Source: Nitrospinota bacterium (lineage in GTDB: Bacteria > Nitrospinota_A > UBA7883 > JACRGQ01). From it: a stretch of 43,911 nt of DNA. The notes below the pieces were generated by a model. That model had not been told where the DNA came from and ran no database searches. It saw nothing but the letters and a program-made list of their open reading frames with translations. The DNA is taken from the NCBI GenBank assembly GCA_016217735.1, contig JACRGQ010000071.1:1-43911 (forward strand), read 5' to 3'. The stretch's first letter is position 1; each line of letters opens with the position of its first letter. The position numbers were made by a program, and so were the translations under genes. Below, piece by piece: positions 1 through 9,033 of the stretch.

Positions 1-119
1 CGGGAAAACCGAAAAAAGTGGCCCTTATCGCCGTCATGCGGAAACTGCTGCACATCGCCTACGGCATACTTAAAAACAAAACCGCCTTTAACCCGAAATT
101 GCACATGAAAACCGCTTGA
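1..119 (+). CDS. IS110-family transposase, C-terminal fragment (cut by window edge)
   Basis: Only the last 39 residues are in the window, in the frame that begins at base 3 and ends at the TGA at 117-119. The tail reads KPKKVALIAVMRKLLHIAYG followed by a short Lys/Asn-rich end. This matches the usual C-terminus of IS110/IS116-type DEDD transposases, where the helix-hairpin-helix (transposase_20) domain ends in a K-x-A-L-x-A-x-M-R-K-L-L helix. The active-site part lies outside the window, so completeness cannot be judged. No terminal inverted repeat is visible after the stop, as expected for much of this family. Confidence 0.7.
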   Translation, partial: GKPKKVALIAVMRKLLHIAYGILKNKTAFNPKLHMKTA

Positions 120-340
120 CGTGCAAGACCGTATCTACCAAGTAAAATCCCGCGCCGCAATATTGTTACCCGCCAGCTTCCCTGATAGAGTAATCCCCAT
201 GACCGATGATTGATGCGGTGTCCGCAAGCGGATTCGAGTTCATAAAACTCGGCGCGGACGAGATAAAAGGATTTTTCCACCAGCTTTTTTACGTCTATCG
301 GGTTATGTAAGCAACACCCCCCAGCGCCGACCTCCTCTCC

Positions 341-487
341 GTCATTCCCGCGAAGGCGGGAACCCAGACATATTATCAAAGCTCTCTTTTTCCCCCTCTT
401 GCTGCGCCGCGCCAATCTGTCGGCCCGCTGGGCCGATAAGGGAAGCTTGGATAATGTTTCTGGGTGCCGGGTCAAGCCCGGCATGAC
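341..487. repeat. REP/MITE-like inverted-repeat element
   Basis: The left arm begins GTCATTCCCGCGAAGGCGGG and runs into AACCCAGA. The right arm runs from TCTGGGTGCCGGG to CCCGGCATGAC. The outer ends (GTCAT...ATGAC) and the CCCAGA/TCTGGG blocks are inverted copies, and each arm carries its own small GC hairpin. The same design, TGTCAT...ATGACA, recurs at 9447-9514 and 31613-31680, so this is a dispersed family in this genome. No protein is encoded. Confidence 0.55.
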
Positions 488-517
488 AGAGCGAAACGCG
501 CCGCGCTCTTTAGGTAG

Positions 518-581
518 GTACCCATTTTAATGGGTACATCATGCCGCAAGGCATGATCCACTCCTTTGGCGCTACGCGCCA
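518..581. other. Three tandem perfect hairpins
   Basis: Three perfect inverted repeats follow one another within 64 bases: 518-537 (GTACCCAT/ATGGGTAC, 4-base loop), 539-556 (TCATGCC/GGCATGA, GCAA loop) and 567-581 (TGGCGC/GCGCCA, TAC loop). They lie 22 bases past the stop of the leftward aldo/keto-reductase-like gene, so they could be 3' structures of that transcript. No T-run marks a classical terminator. They could also be the end of a mobile element. Confidence 0.5.
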
Positions 582-602
582 ACGTACACCAAGAAAAGAA
601 CG

Positions 603-1388
603 CTACTTCACGCGGAGGTGGTCGCCGATGCGGCGCATCCAATCCATCTCGTCCGGCGTCATCGGGCCGCGGTCAAGCGCGGCGAGCGCCTCTTCCGCCT
701 CGGCCATGTTCTTCGGCCCGGCCATGCAGACGTTGACGGCGGGATTGGTGAGCACGAACCGGTAGCAATCCGACGCGCGCGGAGTCTGCTCCCCTTTCGG
801 CATTTTCCCCGGACTGACCAGCCCGCCCCAGCGGGTGGCGGTATAGGTGACGATGCCGGGCCGTTCCGCCGATGGAATCGCCTCGAACACTTCCTTCTCG
901 GCCCCGCGATGGGCGGCGGAGTAGCGCACATGGAAAATATCGAAATGCCCCGTCTTGGCGAACTCGGCGAACATGGCGCGGTTGTGCCCCGATATGGCGA
1001 TGTGGCGCACCCGCCCTTTCTCCTTCATCTCCAGCGCGGTATCGATGATCGATTGCGGTGGCATATTGTTCCACCAGCCGAGCAGCAGCACGTCGGCGTA
1101 CTCCAGCCCGGTCTTTTTAAAGAAGCGGTTCATGCTCCAGCGCATCAGCCACGGCGCGCGCATATAAGTCTGCGCGGCGACGATCAGCTTGTCGCGCCGC
1201 CCCTTGGCGGCGATGTTCTTGATGGCCTGATTCATGCCGGGGCGGCGGATGGAGCCGTGATAGAAATAGTTGCAGCCCCGCTCGAAGGCCATCTCGAACG
1301 CCGCGGCCGGCGCGCCGTAGCCGCCCGAAAAGCCGAGCCTGCCGGCCACGAGGCCGCTTGTCCCCAGTTCATTTTGCGGCGCGTGCAT
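603..1388 (-). CDS. Aldo/keto-reductase-fold protein lacking the catalytic tetrad
   Basis: The 261-residue chain follows the AKR barrel layout: N-terminal LGTSGLVAGRLGFSGG, then GCNYFYHGS, RDKLIVAAQT, LEYADVLLLGWW and later VRHIAISGHNR. The four AKR catalytic residues (Asp, Tyr, Lys, His) fall on Tyr43, about Arg48, Gln73 and Gly104, so all appear replaced and classical NADPH-dependent carbonyl reduction is unlikely. ATG 1388 is preceded by a strong GGGGAGG. The gene lies 18 bases after the upstream P-loop gene, which implies co-transcription. It could be a pseudoenzyme or have a different chemistry. The fold assignment is fairly firm; the role is unknown. Confidence 0.75.
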   Translation of the reverse strand: MHAPQNELGTSGLVAGRLGFSGGYGAPAAAFEMAFERGCNYFYHGSIRRPGMNQAIKNIAAKGRRDKLIVAAQTYMRAPWLMRWSMNRFFKKTGLEYADVLLLGWWNNMPPQSIIDTALEMKEKGRVRHIAISGHNRAMFAEFAKTGHFDIFHVRYSAAHRGAEKEVFEAIPSAERPGIVTYTATRWGGLVSPGKMPKGEQTPRASDCYRFVLTNPAVNVCMAGPKNMAEAEEALAALDRGPMTPDEMDWMRRIGDHLRVK

Positions 1389-1406
1389 ATCGTCCTCCCC
1401 CTGAAA

Positions 1407-3251
1407 TCAGCGATCGGGCCGCCGGGCCATATCCTTGAGCAATTTGTAAAGCTCCATCGCCACGGCCTTTGGCCCCTCCTGCTCGAAGCCGGGGATGCCG
1501 AGGCGCGTGCGGACCTGCCCCACCCTCACGCCGGTTTCGAACATCCGCTTAAAAACAGCCGCCGCCACTTTCTCGTGCGCCGCGCGGCGCTGATACGCGC
1601 CGAACGGATTGGCGAAGTAGGTGCGGACCAGCCCCTTCTCGTCGGTGGTTCCCTTCGCCAGGCGCGAGCCGTCGCGGAATACCTGCAGGGCGTCTTCGGC
1701 GCGGGGGAAAAATTCCACCGCCGGCTTGCCGTCGTCCAGATGCTCGTAGTTGTTGGCGTAAAACAGCATGTCCACGGGGTAGCCCATCATCACGTGGTGG
1801 TAGGCGGTTATCGGCATGATGAGCCGGGCGTTCTTCCGGTCGGGGTTGATGAAGATGGAGCGGTCCACCTCGTCGTAGGCGTATTTCGGGTGGAGGTCGT
1901 CCAGCCGGACGAATGCGCCGATCTCGGTGCCGTAGCCGTGTACGCGGCCGTCCTCCTTGATGGCGAAGCTCCCCATGTCGTCGAAGATCACCTTGATGTC
2001 GCTGAAGTACTCCTCGGCGACGGCGCGCAGCGCCTCCAGCGTTTCGCTTTTGCCCGCGCCGGAATCACCCACGAAGGCGATGTTGGCGTAGCCCCCCTCT
2101 TTCAGCTTGATGTGCATCATCGCGCCGTGCAGCGGCAGGCGGCCGCGGTTCAGCATCGCCACGTTGTGCAGCGTCAGCGTCATCTTCTTGAAGTAGCCGA
2201 AGTAGCCGACATCGGCGTTGCGTTGCACCATCCCGGTGATGATGCCGCTCTGGCGGTCTTCGAAAAACTCGGTGTACTCCTTCATCCCCTCCCCCGGCAC
2301 GCCGAACAGCACAACCAGGTCGGGCGTCTTGCCGCTGATGTCGTCGAATTCGGCCAGCTCGAACAGGTTCGCCATCGAGAGCGCCTGCGCGATGTAGTCG
2401 TGATGGAAATAGATGAACGCGGTCAACTCGCCCACCTTGGCGGGGAAGCAGAACCACTCGCCGGCATCCACCGTGATCGGGCCGTGCGGCCCGGGTATCT
2501 CCTGAAACGTCCCCTTGCGGGTGTTGGATTTCGAGTAGAGGATGAGCGGCGGCTCGATGAGCGTGATGCGGATGAACGGCACATCCTTGAACGCCTGCAG
2601 GAAGGCGGGACATTTCCACTCTATCCGCTCCAGCAGCATCGCCATGTTCGCCCCGGCGGGGAGTTGGCGGTAGACCTTCGGGTCCTTGCCGGAAAGGTGT
2701 TCGCCGATGAGGCGGTTGGTGCGCAGAACGAGGTCGCGCAGGTTCCCGCATCCGGCCATGAACTGGTCGTGGTAGATGTCGATGGACTTTTGGCCGGAGC
2801 CGTGCGGCATCTCGAGGAAGACATAGCGCTCGAAACGCCGCCAGTAGTTGTAGAGGTCCCGCCGCAGTTCGTATATCCATTCGCGGTCGTCCCCCTTGTT
2901 CAGCACGCTGCCGTATTCGGGATTGAGCGCGATGATCTCCTCCGCGCTGTGTCCCACCAGCAGGCGGAGCAGCCGCAGCACGAAATCGGGAATCTCCTCC
3001 GGCTTCATCTCCGGGCGGCGCTCGCGCAAAAAGAGATAGCCGGGAGTCCGCTTGTTCTCGATGCGCCGGATGAAGCGGACGAGTATCTCATGGAACAGCG
3101 TGCTCTTCAGCAGCTCCTGCGGCGTGCGGCAGTAAATGGCGGCGTAGTCGATGATGACTTTCTGGTCGCCGATGATGGTGAACGGATTTTTGGACGCGGC
3201 TACCGGCATATTTTGCATTGGCGCCCGGCTCCATTTGATTTCATCAGTCAA
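1407..3251 (-). CDS. HPr kinase / ATP-PEP carboxykinase-like P-loop protein
   Basis: 614 residues if it starts at TTG 3251; ATG 3218 is a reasonable alternative because a GGAG lies 10 bases before it. Residues 1-390 have no motif I recognise. The C-terminal part has LPLHGAMMHI, then a P-loop GDSGAGKSETLEAL (395-408), an acidic VIFDDMG (421-427), KGTTDEKG and a YFANPFG segment. HPr kinase/phosphorylase and ATP-dependent PEP carboxykinase share this kind of P-loop fold, and KGTTDEKG...FANPFG resembles the AGTE...CFG region of PckA. It is neither a standard HprK (too long) nor a standard PckA. Substrate unknown. It forms a two-gene unit with the downstream AKR-like gene. Confidence 0.6.
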   Translation of the reverse strand: MTDEIKWSRAPMQNMPVAASKNPFTIIGDQKVIIDYAAIYCRTPQELLKSTLFHEILVRFIRRIENKRTPGYLFLRERRPEMKPEEIPDFVLRLLRLLVGHSAEEIIALNPEYGSVLNKGDDREWIYELRRDLYNYWRRFERYVFLEMPHGSGQKSIDIYHDQFMAGCGNLRDLVLRTNRLIGEHLSGKDPKVYRQLPAGANMAMLLERIEWKCPAFLQAFKDVPFIRITLIEPPLILYSKSNTRKGTFQEIPGPHGPITVDAGEWFCFPAKVGELTAFIYFHHDYIAQALSMANLFELAEFDDISGKTPDLVVLFGVPGEGMKEYTEFFEDRQSGIITGMVQRNADVGYFGYFKKMTLTLHNVAMLNRGRLPLHGAMMHIKLKEGGYANIAFVGDSGAGKSETLEALRAVAEEYFSDIKVIFDDMGSFAIKEDGRVHGYGTEIGAFVRLDDLHPKYAYDEVDRSIFINPDRKNARLIMPITAYHHVMMGYPVDMLFYANNYEHLDDGKPAVEFFPRAEDALQVFRDGSRLAKGTTDEKGLVRTYFANPFGAYQRRAAHEKVAAAVFKRMFETGVRVGQVRTRLGIPGFEQEGPKAVAMELYKLLKDMARRPDR

Positions 3252-3362
3252 GTATACCGCACTTTCCAGAGGGGCATTTTCCGGTTTTTAGGAGCGGATG
3301 GAGAATTTGGCGGACGTGGGGGATTTTGGGGGGAAAGAAAGAATTGAAGGGTGCCGATGGCA

Positions 3363-4121
3363 TCAATTTTTCGCGGAGGACGTGGCATAGCGCCCCCCCA
3401 TGTAAATGAGCACGCAGGCAAAAAGCGCCCGCAGCCAATCGGCATCAATGGCCGCGGCCGCCATCCCTCCCGCAAAAGCGCCGGCGGCAATTCCCGGCAG
3501 CAGCCACCACAACGCTTCGCCCGCCACATTCCCCAAACGGTTGTGGGCCGCCGCGCCGGCGATACCCGCCGGAACCATCGCCAGCAGAGAGCTTCCCTGC
3601 GCCACATGCTGCCCCATCCCGGCCAGCAACACCATCGCGGGCACCATGATCGACCCGCCCCCAACCCCCATCATGCCGGAGAGAAAGCCGGTGGCCGCCC
3701 CCGCCGCCAGCAGCCAGAAGATTTTGGACCACACGCCGGGAACGCTCCCGTGTATCAGCCACGGCTTGGCAATTAATAGCGCGGCGACCCCCAGTTGAAA
3801 AATCCCGAAATACCGTTTGAGCTTGTCCGCCGGAAGGCGATGGGCGCTCCGTGCGCCGGCTCCCGCCGAGAGCACGGCGGTGGCGGCCAGCGCCCCCGCC
3901 GCCAAAAAATCAACCGCGCCGGAAAACGCATAAGTGGCGGCTCCGGCCATGCCGGTGAAGACCAGCGCCGCCAAGCTGGTGCCATGCGCGCGGCGCTGGG
4001 AAAACCCGGCCATGCCGGTTAACATCGGCACCATGACGATGCCTCCCCCCAGCCCGACCAGTCCGCCGAAAAAACCGGCGGCGGCGCCAATGCCGAGATA
4101 AAGCCCCTGCGTTCTGTTCAT
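3363..4121 (-). CDS. TauE/SafE-family inner-membrane permease
   Basis: About 252 residues from ATG 4121 (MNRTQGLYLGIG). The protein is almost entirely hydrophobic and shows the two-fold internal repeat of the TauE/SafE (DUF81) family: GFFGGLVGLGGGIVMVPML near the N-terminus and GFLSGMMGVGGGSIMVPAMV in the second half. Family members export or take up sulfite, sulfoacetate or related small anions. The substrate here cannot be told. The open frame extends upstream to 4265, but that extension is charged and unlike the family, so the internal ATG is preferred. No clear ribosome site is seen at either 4121 or the in-frame ATG 4130. Confidence 0.85.
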   Translation of the reverse strand: MNRTQGLYLGIGAAAGFFGGLVGLGGGIVMVPMLTGMAGFSQRRAHGTSLAALVFTGMAGAATYAFSGAVDFLAAGALAATAVLSAGAGARSAHRLPADKLKRYFGIFQLGVAALLIAKPWLIHGSVPGVWSKIFWLLAAGAATGFLSGMMGVGGGSIMVPAMVLLAGMGQHVAQGSSLLAMVPAGIAGAAAHNRLGNVAGEALWWLLPGIAAGAFAGGMAAAAIDADWLRALFACVLIYMGGRYATSSAKN

Positions 4122-4198
4122 GCAGAGCATATGATAGGGGATGTTCCAAATAGCGCAAAATATGCACCTTACCCTTTCGCGGTACAAGCCCTCCGGCA

Positions 4199-4219
4199 TT
4201 GGAAAAAATAATTTTCCAA
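4199..4219. promoter_or_regulatory. Perfect dyad TTGGAAAA-N5-TTTTCCAA between divergent genes
   Basis: An 8-bp perfect inverted repeat with a 5-base spacer sits in the region between the leftward TauE gene and the rightward RRM gene. On the minus strand it is followed by a possible promoter, TTGTAC, 17 bases, CATATT, which points at tauE. The dyad may be an operator for tauE. With its A/T-rich core it could also simply be a hairpin. Confidence 0.35.
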
Positions 4220-4341
4220 CTTTTCCTGTTTGTGTTATCATTTTTATGTTAGTCATGCTCCGCATTTAGGGATCCATTAAGCTTGGGCTTAAGTTCCGGT
4301 CGGCGGGGTCATATTATGTTCCGTGTTTTTTTGGAGTTCTA

Positions 4342-4710
4342 ATGGGCAAGAAACTGTATGTGGGCAACCTACCTTATTCAACAACCGATGAATCGCTGCG
4401 CGAACAGTTCGAGCAGGCGGGGACGGTGGAATCGGCAAAGGTGATTATTGACCGCGAAACCAACCGCTGCAAAGGGTTCGGATTCGTTGAAATGGCTACC
4501 GATGAAGAATCGGAAGCGGCAATCGCTCAACTTAACGGCGTCAGCATCGAAGGGCGCGCCCTGCGCGTGGCCGAAGCTAAACCGCAAGAACCCCGCACCG
4601 GCGGCGGTGGCGGTCGTGGCGGTTTCGGCGGCGGCGGCGGTGGCCGTGGCGGTCGTGGCGGCGGTGGCGGCGGCTACGGCGGTGGTGGCGGTGGCGGCGG
4701 ACGCTACTAA
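4342..4710 (+). CDS. Single-RRM glycine-rich RNA-binding protein
   Basis: 122 residues. One RRM spans about residues 3-80, with RNP-2 LYVGNL at 5-10 and RNP-1 KGFGFVEM near residue 44. It is followed by a low-complexity Gly/Arg tail with RGG, GYGG and a final GRY. This is the architecture of bacterial Rbp proteins, often cold- or stress-induced RNA chaperones. The ATG is preceded by GGAG at 4333-4336. The gene is monocistronic, with an intrinsic terminator directly downstream and a leader of up to 80 bases holding a small dyad at 4277-4292 (TTAAGC/GCTTAA). The run of glycine codons makes an artefactual antisense Ala/Thr-rich ORF. Confidence 0.9.
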   Translation: MGKKLYVGNLPYSTTDESLREQFEQAGTVESAKVIIDRETNRCKGFGFVEMATDEESEAAIAQLNGVSIEGRALRVAEAKPQEPRTGGGGGRGGFGGGGGGRGGRGGGGGGYGGGGGGGGRY

Positions 4711-4726
4711 CCGATAACGAGTTTTT

Positions 4727-4761
4727 AAAACCCCGTGTGCTTCGGCCACGGGGTTTTTTTT
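4727..4761 (+). terminator. Intrinsic terminator of the RRM gene
   Basis: An A-run precedes the stem CCCCGTG (4731-4737) / CACGGGG (4747-4753), which closes a TTCG-containing loop and is followed by eight T residues. It lies 16 bases past the stop codon. Confidence 0.9.
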
Positions 4762-4880
4762 GTCCTTATTTCCGCTTTTGGCGGGATTATTTTCCACGCT
4801 GTGATGAAAACGGCCTATTGCCTATCCTTTTTGAATCCGCCCATCGGGCCGATACTTATGATGCAAAAGTGGATATTGAC

Positions 4881-5034
4881 GCCGGAGGCCGGACTCGCCA
4901 TCTCTCGCCTGCGCGTCACGCTCCGGCTCGTTCAGGCCGGCTCGTCTCCTAACCGGACTTCCATGTCCGGTTGCGCTCCCTCTTCGGTCGCGCCGGATAC
5001 TCGCTTCGATCCCGGTTAATGATTGTTGAAGTAG
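4881..5034 (-). repeat. Partial duplicate of the tRNA-Leu 3' end with a structured spacer
   Basis: The 17 bases at 4881-4897 (GCCGGAGGCCGGACTCG) are identical to 5039-5055, the acceptor and T-arm 3' part of the neighbouring tRNA-Leu. Between the copies is GC-rich sequence with a perfect hairpin at 4951-4972 (AACCGGAC/GTCCGGTT, 6-base loop). No full second tRNA can be folded from it. It may be an integration scar (att-like direct repeat), a decayed tRNA or a structured 3' trailer of the tRNA transcript. Confidence 0.5.
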
Positions 5035-5121
5035 TGGTGCCGGAGGCCGGACTCGAACCGGCACATAGTCGCCTACGGGGGATTTTGAGTCCCCTGCGTC
5101 TACCAATTTCGCCACTCCGGC
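5035..5121 (-). tRNA. tRNA-Leu (anticodon CAA)
   Basis: On the minus strand the 5' end is GCCGGAGTGGCGAAATTGG and the 3' end is CTCCGGCACCA, giving a 7-bp acceptor stem GCCGGAG/CTCCGGC with the CCA encoded. The anticodon stem GGGGA/TCCCC closes the loop CTCAAAA, anticodon CAA, which reads UUG. A variable arm typical of a class II tRNA and the T-loop GGTTCGAGTCC are present. Length is 87 bases. Confidence 0.95.
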
Positions 5122-5238
5122 GCGAACGGTGATTCGGGGATTCTAGACCGATTAATGGTGCCTGTCCACCAATTTACACACGCCGCTCGCGGGGGTGCCT
5201 GCTCAAATCGGGAACGCCCCTTTTCTTGCCGGTTGGCG

Positions 5239-6110
5239 TCAGGCGGTGGCGGAGGGAGCGCGGCGGGCCATTTTGGTTCCCATGTGGCGAAGCATGCCGG
5301 CGATGGTGGGCTTCAGATCATCGCGTTTCACAATGACATCCACAAAGCCGTGCTCCACGAGGAACTCCGATTTTTGGAAACCTTCGGGAAGTTTTTGGCG
5401 GATGGTCTGCTCGATGACGCGCGGGCCGGCGAAGCAGATCAGCGCATCCGGCTCGGCGATGATGATATCCCCCAACATGGCGAATGATGCGGTGACGCCT
5501 CCCGCGGTTGGATGGGCCAGCACCGACAGGTATGGCAATCCGGCCTCTTCCAGCCCGGCCAGCGCGGCCGACGTTTTGGCCATCTGCATGAGCGAGAACG
5601 CCCCTTCCTGCATACGCGCGCCGCCGGAGCAGGAGACGATGATGACCGCCGCGCGGTTATTCACGGCGCGCTCAATGGTGCGGGTGATTTTTTCACCAAC
5701 CACCGCCCCCATCGATCCCCCCATAAAACCGAATTCAAACGCGGCTATCTCGACGGGATAGCCGTCCAACCTGCCGCTGCCGCAAACGATGGCGTCCATC
5801 TCGCCGCTTTCCTTCTGAGCCCCCTTAATCCGGTCGCGGTAACGCTTGGTGTCCTTGAACTTGAGCACATCCACCGCCTGCATTCCGGCATCGGCTTCCT
5901 CAAAGCTCCCCTCGTCCGCCAGCAACATGATGCGGCGGCGGGCGGGCATCGTGTGGTGCTTGCCGCATTTTTTGCATACGCGCCAGTTGGCCTCGAACTC
6001 GGCGGCGTACACCATCTCGCCGCACCCCTCGCACTTCAGGAAAAGCCCTTCGGGCACCCCGCCCCGCTTTTCGCTTTTGCCCAGCGGGGTTTTTTTCTTT
6101 GTAAACCAGC

Positions 6111-6114
<4 letters not shown>
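5239..6114 (-). CDS. accD: Acetyl-CoA carboxylase carboxyltransferase, beta subunit
   Basis: 291 residues from ATG 6114 (MSWFTKKK). An N-terminal zinc ribbon has CEGC and CKKC near residues 28-50. The crotonase-type carboxyltransferase domain follows, with EFGFMGGSMGAVVGEK, SCSGGARMQEG and HPTAGGVTASFAMLGD. Together with AccA it transfers the carboxyl group from biotinyl-BCCP to acetyl-CoA, the first step of fatty-acid synthesis. The start overlaps the leuA stop by four bases (ATGA), so it is translationally coupled behind leuA. The frame stays open upstream inside leuA, but the family start is MSW. accA is not in the window. Confidence 0.97.
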
Positions 6115-7634
<1,520 letters not shown>

Positions 7635-8229
7635 GCTTTAATCCTTTATCCTGCCTATATTAAACGATTGCCGCCATAATTGGCGAAAAAGTGGTGCCTT
7701 ACGCCGTTGGATTAAAGGCTAAGGAGGAGGATGCGAATGGGGAAGGTGAATGCAACATTCGAGCGCGCGATGCGCCACTTATCCGACGAGATGGTCATTT
7801 TCGGGTTGCCATATATTTCCATGCCAGTCATTCTATTGCATTGCCCCGCCGCCTCATAGCTTTTTTTGCGGCAAACCACCCCCTCCCGGCATAATCCGGA
7901 GTTGTAACCCATGTACATTTTTTATATGGCTATTGATACTTTTGTATACAAGACCGCTTTTTCATAAGCCGCTACACCATTGATAACAAACACCCATCTT
8001 GCGGCATGGTGATTGCTTATTCTTTGTTGCAGGTGGAAATACCTACTATTTCCTCCTCTCCGGTTAGGGGTGGGCACCTCCCACTGTCCACCCCACTTTT
8101 TTTCATCTTCGGGAAATTCCATTAAGGCGCCCCCTAAAAAACACGCCCATATCAAATCGGGCGTAAAATGTAGCTGTAAGCGAATATCGCTTATCCGTTT
8201 GGTTAACCGATAACGGAAAGGAAAAAACC
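7635..8229. other. Long intergenic region between divergent genes
   Basis: 595 bases without a credible gene. Two short ORFs of about 70 codons lack ribosome sites and family resemblance. The left end should carry the leuA promoter: on the minus strand an AGGAT lies just before ATG 7634, with an A/T-rich block (TTTAATATA) around 7660-7670. The right end has the dyads described at 8177-8216. The middle shows nothing I recognise. Confidence 0.4.
8177..8216 (+). promoter_or_regulatory. Two dyads upstream of the small membrane protein
   Basis: A perfect inverted repeat TAAGCGA-ATA-TCGCTTA lies at 8177-8193. It is followed by TCCGTT...AACGGA with an inner GTTAAC at about 8194-8216. Together they fill the 50 bases before the start codon at 8230, where an operator or 5' UTR structure would be placed. 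No clear -35/-10 pair was identified. Confidence 0.35.
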
Positions 8230-8634
8230 ATGTTTGGAAAATGTGGGACTCAAGAAAAAGAGTGCACCAACCGGCCCTGCTACTGCCGCTGCTTCGGCTG
8301 CGTTCTGTTTGCCGCCGCGCTGGTACTGTTGTTCGGATTTGTGGTGCAACTGCTCTGGAATGCCCTGATCCCTGGCATCTTCGCGCTGGGAACAATTTCC
8401 TTCGTGCAAGCGCTGGGATTGCTGATCCTTGCGCGGCTGCTGTTCGGCTCCGCCGGGCATCGGCACGGCCATCACGGATACCGCCACGGCGGATGGTGCG
8501 GATGGACCAAGAAGGATACCGGCGAATGCGGGGACTGGAATCACTACGATGCCTGGTGGCATGAAGAAGGAAAAGAATCCTTCAAAAAATACGCCGCTGG
8601 CAAAAAAGAGAAGAAGGACGCCCCGCTTCTCTGA
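8230..8634 (+). CDS. Small His/Cys-rich membrane protein
   Basis: 134 residues. A Cys-rich N-terminus (CGTQEKECTNRPCYCRCFGC) leads into one or two hydrophobic segments at about residues 25-75. The second contains LLWNALIPGIFAL and SFVQALGLLILARLLFG, a pattern seen in a widespread family of small uncharacterised membrane proteins (LLWNWLMP...ISFWQALGL). The C-terminus is rich in His, Trp and Cys (HRHGHHGYRHGGWCGW). The Cys and His clusters suggest metal binding, which is inference. AAGGA precedes the ATG. It stands alone, convergent with the toxin gene, with a strong hairpin at 8666-8693 downstream. Confidence 0.75.
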   Translation: MFGKCGTQEKECTNRPCYCRCFGCVLFAAALVLLFGFVVQLLWNALIPGIFALGTISFVQALGLLILARLLFGSAGHRHGHHGYRHGGWCGWTKKDTGECGDWNHYDAWWHEEGKESFKKYAAGKKEKKDAPLL

Positions 8635-8665
8635 TCGGGTGCCGTTCCACCGGAATTTGCCCCTC

Positions 8666-8693
8666 GGCGGAGTCTCTCGAAGAGGACTCCGCC
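8666..8693. other. Strong GC hairpin between convergent genes
   Basis: GGCGGAGTC (8666-8674) pairs with GACTCCGCC (8685-8693), and the loop itself holds CTC/GAG. It lies 32 bases past the stop of the membrane protein gene. It lacks a T-run on the plus strand, so it is more likely an mRNA-end stabiliser or factor-dependent stop than a classical terminator. Confidence 0.4.
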
Positions 8694-8771
8694 AACCGCC
8701 ACGGCTGAATGGGTTGAGTTCGTCCCGCTCCGTGGGAAAGACTCCGCCGGGGGGGATAAACCAACTGATAG

Positions 8772-9029
8772 CTATTGGTAAATTGAATGGTCACCGACGG
8801 AATGGAAATAAACCGTCCCTTGTTCTCCAAATTCAAAAACAATGCGGTTTTTGCGATCGAGAGAAAACGCCCAAAAGTCCTTCAAGCGGCCCTGGAGCTT
8901 GTGGGTTTTTAAACGCGCATCGAACGGGTTGGCGCGAAAGACAATCTCCTTCTTTTCCGCGATTAATTTGAGACTTGAATTAAGGCTTTTGTACTGACGG
9001 GCGAATAGCGGGGAATAGATGATTTTCAC
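8772..9029 (-). CDS. RelE/YoeB-type mRNA interferase toxin
   Basis: 85 residues: MKIIYSPLFARQYKSL at the start, then HKLQGRLKDFWAFSLDRKNRIVFEF and a C-terminal VYFHSVGDHSIYQ. This is the compact RelE/ParE fold, in which the conserved L-x-G, R-x-x-Y/F and a terminal H...Y supply ribosome-dependent RNase activity. As usual, it follows the antitoxin gene directly, with a 4-base gap. Family-level confidence is high; the target codon or mechanism cannot be told. Confidence 0.85.
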   Translation of the reverse strand: MKIIYSPLFARQYKSLNSSLKLIAEKKEIVFRANPFDARLKTHKLQGRLKDFWAFSLDRKNRIVFEFGEQGTVYFHSVGDHSIYQ

Positions 9030-9033
9030 AAAA

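Larger units (their letters stand above)
120..602. other. Gene-free stretch with repeats and hairpins
   Basis: No convincing gene is visible on either strand. Two blocks stand out: an inverted-repeat element at 341-487 and three tandem perfect hairpins at 518-581, listed separately. A further GC stem with arms CGGCCC and GGGCCG lies at 421-435. The segment 200-310 has no recognisable coding similarity. The stretch separates an IS110 tail from the 3' end of the leftward aldo/keto-reductase-like operon and looks like an accumulation site for small mobile sequence. Confidence 0.5.

Noticed and set aside
618-3347. Long plus-strand ORF (909 codons) opposite the AKR and P-loop genes
   Set aside because: It is the antisense shadow of two genes with clear family motifs and strong ribosome sites. 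The His/Arg/Val-rich composition is typical of GC-rich antisense frames.
4378-4797. Ala/Thr repeat ORF opposite the RRM gene
   Set aside because: It arises from the reverse complement of the glycine codons in the RRM tail and has no ribosome site.
4822-5115. ORF starting MAKLVDAGDSKSPVGDYVPV
   Set aside because: This is the well-known false translation of a tRNA-Leu gene followed by its trailer; the tRNA itself folds completely.
7635-7900. Leucine leader peptide or T-box before leuA
   Set aside because: No run of Leu codons, no T-box sequence and no terminator/antiterminator pair could be found on the minus strand.
7712-7918. 68-codon minus-strand ORF upstream of leuA
   Set aside because: No ribosome site, no family resemblance, and the composition follows the non-coding background.
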